This document shows positions 58,869 through 64,000 of a DNA stretch of 64,000 nucleotides, one piece after another. The notes under the pieces are model-generated. The model was not told the DNA's origin and did no database searches. It was given only the letters and a program-made list of their open reading frames with translations. The translations under genes and the position numbers were made by a program. Origin of the DNA: Halobacteria archaeon AArc-dxtr1 (GTDB lineage Archaea > Halobacteriota > Halobacteria > Halobacteriales > Natrialbaceae); NCBI GenBank assembly GCA_025517425.1, contig JAOPJY010000001.1:434001-498000 (forward strand). The letters run 5' to 3'. How positions within the stretch are numbered: position 1 is the stretch's first letter; every line of letters begins with the position of its first letter.

Positions 58869-59896
58869 CGGTGCTCACCCTCCAGAATCTCGGTGTCGCC
58901 GCGCTCTTCGGGCGTCGGAATTCCCGCCGCCGCTCGGCCGTGGAAGACGAAGCGGACAGCCCGCTCGAGCCCGCCGTCGAACAGGTCCTGGCGAGCTGAC
59001 GGAATGAGCGTGTGAATCAGCAGCCGTTGGTCGTTCGCGCGGACTGTCAGTGTGCCGGGAGTCAGGGTGATGCTGTTGGCCAGTGCCAGCAGCGGAAGCC
59101 CGTCCCGAACGCGAGCGTTGACCCTGGTCATCTGCGGATCGATCGGCATCGAGGGCCGGAGGATGACGACCGAGATCGCCAGGTTTGCCCTGATAATCTC
59201 GACTAACAGGTAGGGAACGTAGAGCGCAAACCGGAGGTTGCGAAGCGGCGAGCGAACCAACGTCGGTGCGGTGGTAAACGTGATCGAAGAGAGCGCCACC
59301 GCGACGATGCCGGCGACCGCAGCACCCGTGACCAGATCGAACCAGTAGGTTGGATCGCCCAGAACGAGATAGAAGCCATACGAGATCAGGAACATCGTGA
59401 CTACGCGCCCGACGCTTTCACTGCCGGTCAGGCGCTCGTGGCGCGCAGAGCGCTCGACAGGCGCCTCGTCGTATGACTGGCCGATCTCGTCGAGTTCGCG
59501 CTCTAGGGGCTGGAGGATCGGCGCAGTCACGCCCGGCTGATACTCGGGATCCAGAACGAGGCGCTCTATTCCCTGCTCGTCGGCGTACGCACGAAACGTC
59601 TCGGCGTACTCTCGGGGGCCAAACAGGTACTCCCCACGGCCCAATATCTCCGTTTCGACCGTCACGTCAGCGCCTTCGGCGTCCTCGCGGACCCATTCCG
59701 TCGCTCGTCTGAGCAGGCCGTCAGCGTTCTCGAATGCGGTACGCCCCTCTGGGACGCTGTCGTCGTAGGGAACGGCGACGACGAGATGACACTCTACAGA
59801 CTCGGCATCGTTGAGCGCCGAACGGACCGCGTAGCCGACCGTCTGTCTGACGGTCACCGACTCCGAGAGCGGCACGAGAATGCGACTATCCGCCAC
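58865..59896 (-). CDS. mrpE: Mrp antiporter subunit E fused to a universal-stress domain
   Basis: 343 residues. Residues ~1-150 form a Usp-like nucleotide-binding fold (MADSRILVPLSESVTVRQTV, EILGRGEYLFGPREYAETF, GIERLVLDPEYQPG). Residues ~170-340 are the MnhE membrane domain (FLISYGFYLVLGDPTYWFDL, YVPYLLVEIIRANLAISVVI, ANSITLTPGTLTVRANDQRL). The Usp fusion is common in haloarchaea and may sense ATP or stress to adjust antiport. It is the first gene of the nine-gene operon. Confidence 0.92.
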   Translation of the reverse strand: MADSRILVPLSESVTVRQTVGYAVRSALNDAESVECHLVVAVPYDDSVPEGRTAFENADGLLRRATEWVREDAEGADVTVETEILGRGEYLFGPREYAETFRAYADEQGIERLVLDPEYQPGVTAPILQPLERELDEIGQSYDEAPVERSARHERLTGSESVGRVVTMFLISYGFYLVLGDPTYWFDLVTGAAVAGIVAVALSSITFTTAPTLVRSPLRNLRFALYVPYLLVEIIRANLAISVVILRPSMPIDPQMTRVNARVRDGLPLLALANSITLTPGTLTVRANDQRLLIHTLIPSARQDLFDGGLERAVRFVFHGRAAAGIPTPEERGDTEILEGEHR

Positions 59897-60145
59897 GGTA
59901 CCTCCCTCCTGGTGACCGCTGTGTGGTCCTCATAGCGTGGGCTGTTGGTAGTCGACCCAAGCGGTACCCGCAGGAAAACTATTTCGTTATCGGTCGTATC
60001 TCGCGGACAGCGCCGCGAACGAACCCAATTGTTCGGGATGGTTTCACCCACGTTTTAGATCGACCCTGGATCGAGCCCTGTTGGAATCAGTCGTCATCCC
60101 GGCGCTTCGAGGGGTTTACCTATTCGCCGTCCGGAGTACGCGCCG

Positions 60146-61210
60146 ATGACGCTGTACGCTCGGGTCAGGCCGCTCGCGTTCGCGCTTCCGGCCGAGACGG
60201 CCCACGAGCTGGGGAAGAGTGCCCTTCGGGCTGCCCAGTCGACGCGGCCGACGCGAGCCGCGCTGGATCTGGCGTACCGGTACGAACATCCGGCACTCGC
60301 GGTCGAACGGTTCGGGCTGCGATTTCCGAATCCGGTCGGCGTCGCCGCCGGCTTCGACAAGAACGCCGAGGTCACCCACGCCCTCGCCGCGCTCGGGTTC
60401 GGGGCCGTGGAGATCGGTACAGTGACGCCCTATCCTCAGGCAGGAAACGATCGGCCGCGTCTCTTCCGGTTGCGCGAAGACGAGGGGATGGTCAACCGCA
60501 TGGGATTCAACGGCGAGGGGATGGAGCGGGTCCGGGAACGCCTCGAGCGCGACGGCACCCCCGCGATCCCGATGGGCGTCAACGTCGGGAAGATGAACAC
60601 CTCGAACGCCCCGGAGGCGATCGAAGACTACCGGCGGGTGTTCGACCGACTCTCACCGTTCGCCGATTACGTCGTGGTCAACGTCTCCTGTCCGAATACG
60701 CCCGACGCCTTCGACGAAGGCTCGCCCGAACATCTGCGGACGATATTCGAGACTCTCGCTGCAGAGAACGACGACGGGACGCCGATTCTCGTCAAGATCG
60801 GCCCCGATTCGTCGACGGAGTCGCTGCTCGAACTGGTCTCGATCGTCGAGGCGTTCGAACTGGATGGAATCGTCGCCACGAACACGACGACGACCCGTGA
60901 GGGAGTATCGGATCCGAACGGCCGGGAGACCGGCGGAATGAGCGGACAACCGCTCGAAACGCGGTCGACCGAGACCGTCCGGACGCTCGCCCAGAATACC
61001 GACCTCCCGATTATCGGGGTCGGCGGAGTCGATTCGGCCGAAAGCGCTTACGAGAAGATCAGGGCGGGGGCCTCGCTCGTCCAACTGTACACTGGCTTCG
61101 TCTACAACGGGCCGGCGACGGCCCGGCAGATCAATCGGGGACTGGTCGACCTCTTGGAGCGCGACGGCTTCGGCTCCGTCGACGACGCTGTCGGCGCGGA
61201 TCTCGAGTGA
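60146..61210 (+). CDS. pyrD: Dihydroorotate dehydrogenase (quinone-type)
   Basis: 354 residues. Class 2 features: membrane-facing N-terminal helix (MTLYARVRPLAFALPAETAH), FMN-binding GVAAGFDKNAEVTHALAALG, catalytic Ser region VVVNVSCPNTPDAFDEG, TNTTTTREGVSD, and phosphate-binding GVGGVDSAESAYEKIRAGAS. It oxidises dihydroorotate to orotate in pyrimidine synthesis, passing electrons to the quinone pool. ATG at 60146. Monocistronic. Confidence 0.95.
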   Translation: MTLYARVRPLAFALPAETAHELGKSALRAAQSTRPTRAALDLAYRYEHPALAVERFGLRFPNPVGVAAGFDKNAEVTHALAALGFGAVEIGTVTPYPQAGNDRPRLFRLREDEGMVNRMGFNGEGMERVRERLERDGTPAIPMGVNVGKMNTSNAPEAIEDYRRVFDRLSPFADYVVVNVSCPNTPDAFDEGSPEHLRTIFETLAAENDDGTPILVKIGPDSSTESLLELVSIVEAFELDGIVATNTTTTREGVSDPNGRETGGMSGQPLETRSTETVRTLAQNTDLPIIGVGGVDSAESAYEKIRAGASLVQLYTGFVYNGPATARQINRGLVDLLERDGFGSVDDAVGADLE

Positions 61211-61448
61211 GTCGACCGCCGGCAGAGGCGGCTGTGAGCCGAGACGATCGGTTGCTACCGACGACTATCCAGCCGCCGTGAGTAGTTGTCGCTTGCGACG
61301 GTCTACCCGATCCATAACTAATTGTCTCTGACCGGAACTCCCAGCCGATGAGGGGGGTTATCGAAGACGGTTGGGGAACCGATACCGAGTACGTCCGGCC
61401 TGCAATGCAGACGCCACGTTTGGATGGGGTGGGGGCGCTTGGAGGTGG

Positions 61449-62048
61449 GTGAGCGTGGCTGCAACACACGCCCGAGAGAGCGCAACAGCGCCCGCTGAGC
61501 GCGATCGGGGGCTCTCACAGGACAGCGCGTTCGAGCTGTTGAGTTGTCGACGGCGGCGACAGATCATCCACTGCCTCAAACAGCACGGCAGTCCCCTTGC
61601 GCTTCGGGACCTCGTCGAGCACGTCGCCGCCTGGGAGAACGACGTTCCGGTCGGGGCCGCGGACTACGACCAGCGCATGCGCGTTTACACTGCGCTTCGC
61701 CAATCGCACCTGCCCAAGCTCGACGACGGTGGTGTCGTCCGCTTCGACGCCGACCGCGGAATCGTCGAACTCACCGACGCCGCCTCCGAACTCGACGTCT
61801 ACCTGGATGTCGTTCCACACGACGACATCCCCTGGAGCACGTACTACGTCGGATTAGGATTCGTCTGTTTCGGCTTCGTTACCGGGATATGGGCCGGCAT
61901 CGTGCCATTCTCATTCGTTCCACCGACCGCCGGTGCGTTTCTCGTCACGGGACTGTTTACCGTTTCAGCCGTCGCGCACGTCCGGTACGATCGGCAGATG
62001 CGCCTCGGAACGAACGGGGCGTTACCAAACAATGACGGAGGCGCGTGA
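61449..62048 (+). CDS. Membrane-anchored winged-helix regulator (DUF7344-like)
   Basis: 199 residues from a GTG at 61449 (another GTG at 61455; an ATG at 61371 adds a 26-residue unlikely tail). An N-terminal wHTH (FELLSCRRRRQIIHCLKQHG, then RMRVYTALRQSHLPKLDDGG) of the DUF7344 type is followed by two C-terminal helices (TYYVGLGFVCFGFVTGIWAG, PTAGAFLVTGLFTVSAVAHV). A membrane-tethered regulator of the next genes is plausible. Its stop is 3 nt before the signal peptidase ATG. Confidence 0.78.
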   Translation: MSVAATHARESATAPAERDRGLSQDSAFELLSCRRRRQIIHCLKQHGSPLALRDLVEHVAAWENDVPVGAADYDQRMRVYTALRQSHLPKLDDGGVVRFDADRGIVELTDAASELDVYLDVVPHDDIPWSTYYVGLGFVCFGFVTGIWAGIVPFSFVPPTAGAFLVTGLFTVSAVAHVRYDRQMRLGTNGALPNNDGGA

Positions 62049-62051
62049 GTT

Positions 62052-62603
62052 ATGCTCCCGAATCGAACTACCGCGGTGGCCGCCGTTGCGAGTTTCGTCG
62101 TCCTGATCAGTCTCGTCCTCGTCAGTATCGTTGCCGCCCCGGGGCTCGTCGGTGGCGACGACGCCTTCGTCGTCACCTCCGGGAGTATGAGCCCAGAGAT
62201 CCAAAGTGGTGACGTCATCGTTACCCAAGACGTCCCAGCCGAGTCGATCGAGACCGGAGACGTCGTCACGGTCCGTGCCGAGGATGGGGCAGCCTCCGGA
62301 TACGTTACCCACCGCGTCGTGGACATCGAGGTCGACGACGGAGACCGCTACTTCCAACTTCAGGGCGATGCGAATCCCGACCCTGATCCAGGGTACGCCG
62401 TCGCGGAGGATATCGTCGGGACGACTCACCTCCATATTCCGTATCTCGGATACATGCTCTTGTTTGCGAGCTCGGATATCGGGCTGTTCGCGCTCGTAAT
62501 CGTTCCCGGTGTCCTCCTCGTTGCGTCGGGGAGCTGGCAGCTCCTTCGGGAGTTCGGTTATCTCCCGCTGGATGATGCGGTGGGTGCGGAGGGAGACGAA
62601 TGA
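62052..62603 (+). CDS. Signal peptidase I (S26, ER/archaeal type)
   Basis: 183 residues. An N-terminal helix (VAAVASFVVLISLVLVSIVA) precedes the active site: Ser45 in TSGSMSPEIQSGDVI and His87 in SGYVTHRVVDIE, then the Asp region QLQGDANPDPDPGY. A C-terminal helix follows. His instead of Lys as base is the archaeal/eukaryotic form. It overlaps the next gene by 4 nt. In this setting it may be a dedicated enzyme for exported proteins encoded nearby (SipW-like role). Confidence 0.9.
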   Translation: MLPNRTTAVAAVASFVVLISLVLVSIVAAPGLVGGDDAFVVTSGSMSPEIQSGDVIVTQDVPAESIETGDVVTVRAEDGAASGYVTHRVVDIEVDDGDRYFQLQGDANPDPDPGYAVAEDIVGTTHLHIPYLGYMLLFASSDIGLFALVIVPGVLLVASGSWQLLREFGYLPLDDAVGAEGDE

Positions 62604-63004
62604 TCCCAACCCGAACGCTCGCAGCCGTCGCCGCGCTCGCGCTCGTTCTCGCGGCAGTGTCGTTTGGGGCAGCCACCGCCATGCTCTCGACAGGCGTGAC
62701 GTTCGAGGGCAACCACGTCGGAGCCGCCGACGAATGGGGAGCCGTCGACGTCGAGACGACAGCCACCGAGTCGGTGCTCGACGTGACGGTGACCAACGAC
62801 GGCGAGACGACCGCCGTGGCTGACTACGAAATCGCCGTGGACGGAGAACTCCACGACGCCGGAACACTGAATCTCGGTCCCGACGACGAGTGGACCGCCC
62901 AGTACGCACCCGGAACTGTGGCTGCGAACGAGACGGACCGCGAGTGGACGGTTTCGGTCGGCGCCGTCACCGAAACCGAGACGGTGCCTTCCGAGGAGAC
63001 GTAG
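62600..63004 (+). CDS. Exported small protein of unknown function
   Basis: 134 residues. Signal-like start (TRTLAAVAALALVLAAVSFG AATA region) and a mature part of one Ig-like beta domain (VDVETTATESVLDVTVTNDG, DYEIAVDGELHDAGTLNLGP) similar to CARDB-type folds. No lipobox. Its start overlaps the signal peptidase stop (ATGA), so it is likely its substrate. Function unknown. Confidence 0.7.
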   Translation: MIPTRTLAAVAALALVLAAVSFGAATAMLSTGVTFEGNHVGAADEWGAVDVETTATESVLDVTVTNDGETTAVADYEIAVDGELHDAGTLNLGPDDEWTAQYAPGTVAANETDREWTVSVGAVTETETVPSEET

Positions 63005-63027
63005 CACTCATCCTCTTGCCGAACGGT

Positions 63028-63207
63028 TCAATCGCGGTGATCGAGGATCAACTCGAGTGCCTCGGCCGACTCGTTTCGTGCCAAGAGGCGCTCTGCCTGC
63101 CGTCTGACGTCCGGGGTCACGAGATCTCGCTCGAGAAAGTCTTCAACCACGCTTTCCATCCGATTTTCGAGCCAACGACTGGACTGACGTGGCGGACGAT
63201 GTGACAT
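63028..63207 (-). CDS. Small helical protein of unknown function
   Basis: 59 residues from the ATG at 63207 (MSHRPPRQSSRWLENRMESV), ending LELILDHRD. It appears all-helical with many charged residues (FLERDLVTPDVRRQAERLLA). The extension to 63258 is basic and hydrophobic in an AT-rich region that looks like promoter. No family recognised. Confidence 0.5.
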   Translation of the reverse strand: MSHRPPRQSSRWLENRMESVVEDFLERDLVTPDVRRQAERLLARNESAEALELILDHRD

Positions 63208-63342
63208 ACGATACGATCTTTTCGACTCGATAAAGATATATCTATTGGTGAATTCCAATGGTGTTCTATCGCTGGTATCGAACGAGGATAACGGAAATGC
63301 CGAACGACGGTAAGGGAAAGACCGTCCCGCAACCGAGCGTCG

Positions 63343-64000
63343 TCAGTGAGCGAACGGGTTCGTCGGATCGTCGTTGTGTCGGCACTGCTCGGTGTAGAAC
63401 TTCAGGTCGAAGTCGATCGACTCTCCTTGCACCTCGTTGCCGACCTCCTTCGGAAGACACCACTTGAACCCGAGATACTGCGTCGTCGAGTTCGGGACGC
63501 AGACCGGATCGTCCGGCTCTTCGGTGCACTCCCAGAAGGTGATGTTGCTGATTGCGGCCTGGTTTCCAGCCGGGTTGAGCGGCGCGAGAACGTCCGTTCC
63601 CTCCGTGGCGCACTCGTCGTACTCGTACGTCCGCGTCTCACCGCCACCTCCAACGACGATCTTGCAGACGCCGCCGTTCTCGCTCTCCCAGTCGAAGCCG
63701 AACGCCTCGTCGCCATCTTTGATGTCGACGCGCGTCAGGGTGACTTCGAGATCGGAGTCGGGGAACGAGAGGACGTCATCCTCCCGCAAGTCCTGGGGAT
63801 CATCTCTGGATGGGGAACTATTGTCACTGAGGTTGTCGTCATCGAGTGTTGTTAGCTGGGTACATTCCTCAGACGGCTCGACGGCGCCCTCGGTCGGCTC
63901 GCCGTCTAACAGGATTCCCTCGTTCAACGCATCGAGGACGTTTCGGAGCGAACCGCTGACGATGACCGGCTCGCCCTCGTCGAGTTCGTTGTTCCCGTCG
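63343..64000 (-). CDS. Probable SipW-type exported acidic protein, C-terminal part
   Basis: The frame is open to the right edge; the first visible residues (DGNNELDEGEPVIVSGSLRN) lie upstream of the ATG at 63927, so the true start is outside the window. Visible part about 218 residues, with several Cys (SEECTQL, GGVCKIVVGGGG, DECATEG, FWECTEEPDDPVCVPN, KWCLPKE, TEQCRHNDD) and a calcium-loop-like DGNNELDEGE. This is typical of haloarchaeal SipW-dependent TasA-like exported proteins. The nearby signal peptidase is a likely processing enzyme. Confidence 0.7.
   Translation of the reverse strand, partial: DGNNELDEGEPVIVSGSLRNVLDALNEGILLDGEPTEGAVEPSEECTQLTTLDDDNLSDNSSPSRDDPQDLREDDVLSFPDSDLEVTLTRVDIKDGDEAFGFDWESENGGVCKIVVGGGGETRTYEYDECATEGTDVLAPLNPAGNQAAISNITFWECTEEPDDPVCVPNSTTQYLGFKWCLPKEVGNEVQGESIDFDLKFYTEQCRHNDDPTNPFAH

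Overview
The window is from a haloarchaeon (class Halobacteria). Proteins are strongly acidic with Asp/Glu-rich linkers, the DNA is GC-rich, many genes sit about 25-30 nt behind a TATA-like box with no leader, lipoproteins carry twin-Arg/lipobox-type starts, and the window holds a full archaellum/chemotaxis cluster and a haloarchaeal Mrp-type cation/proton antiporter operon. The genus cannot be read from the sequence alone.

Layout. 1-0.8 kb: end of ribosomal protein L10 and the P1 stalk protein. 0.9-13.97 kb: housekeeping and mixed genes (TctA-like permease, PAP2 phosphatase, thioredoxin-like protein, DUF7344-type regulator, Lrp regulator with an aminotransferase, HalX response regulator, purL, PHP protein with an asparagine-synthase-like protein, a repeat-bearing lipoprotein, an Mrp/NBP35 ATPase). 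14.0-15.7 kb: an IS1341-type TnpB element with a divergent small protein. 15.7-46.9 kb: one continuous motility island. It runs from a PAS/GAF transducer and the globin transducer HemAT through cheC, a winged-helix regulator, cheA, cheR, two archaellins, a second paralogous regulator, cheD, arlCE1-H-I, an opposite-strand block arlF-arlG-arlCE2-parA-cheW(long)-cheB, arlJ, a 34-residue membrane microprotein, cheW, cheF1 with its HEAT-repeat partner, a small cluster protein, cheF2, and cheC-cheY. 47.1-51.3 kb: MFS carrier, membrane histidine kinase, degenerate tyrosine recombinase. 51.4-59.9 kb: nine-gene Mrp antiporter operon. 60.1-64 kb: pyrD, then a regulator-signal peptidase-exported protein operon facing a probable SipW-type exported protein that leaves the window.

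How it works together. HemAT and the PAS/GAF transducer feed CheA through CheW. CheR, CheB and CheD adapt the receptors, CheY-P is the output, the two double CheC proteins remove phosphate, and CheF proteins with the HEAT protein connect CheY to the ArlCE layer of the archaellum motor (ArlH, ArlI, ArlJ, with ArlF/ArlG in the stator and ArlB1/B2 as filament).

Main novel suggestions: (i) a ParA-type ATPase is encoded directly before a protein made of a ~225-residue disordered segment plus a CheW domain, the same architecture and gene order logic as bacterial ParC/ParP, suggesting an archaeal polar-array positioning pair inside the archaellum operon; (ii) four promoters of the island share a CAATAYYRTTWAG-like box 28-29 nt before an ATG, one of which heads a seven-codon leaderless upstream ORF; (iii) the TnpB element abuts the 3' end of a transducer gene, so its predicted guide would match that gene, and its RuvC-II glutamate is not where expected.
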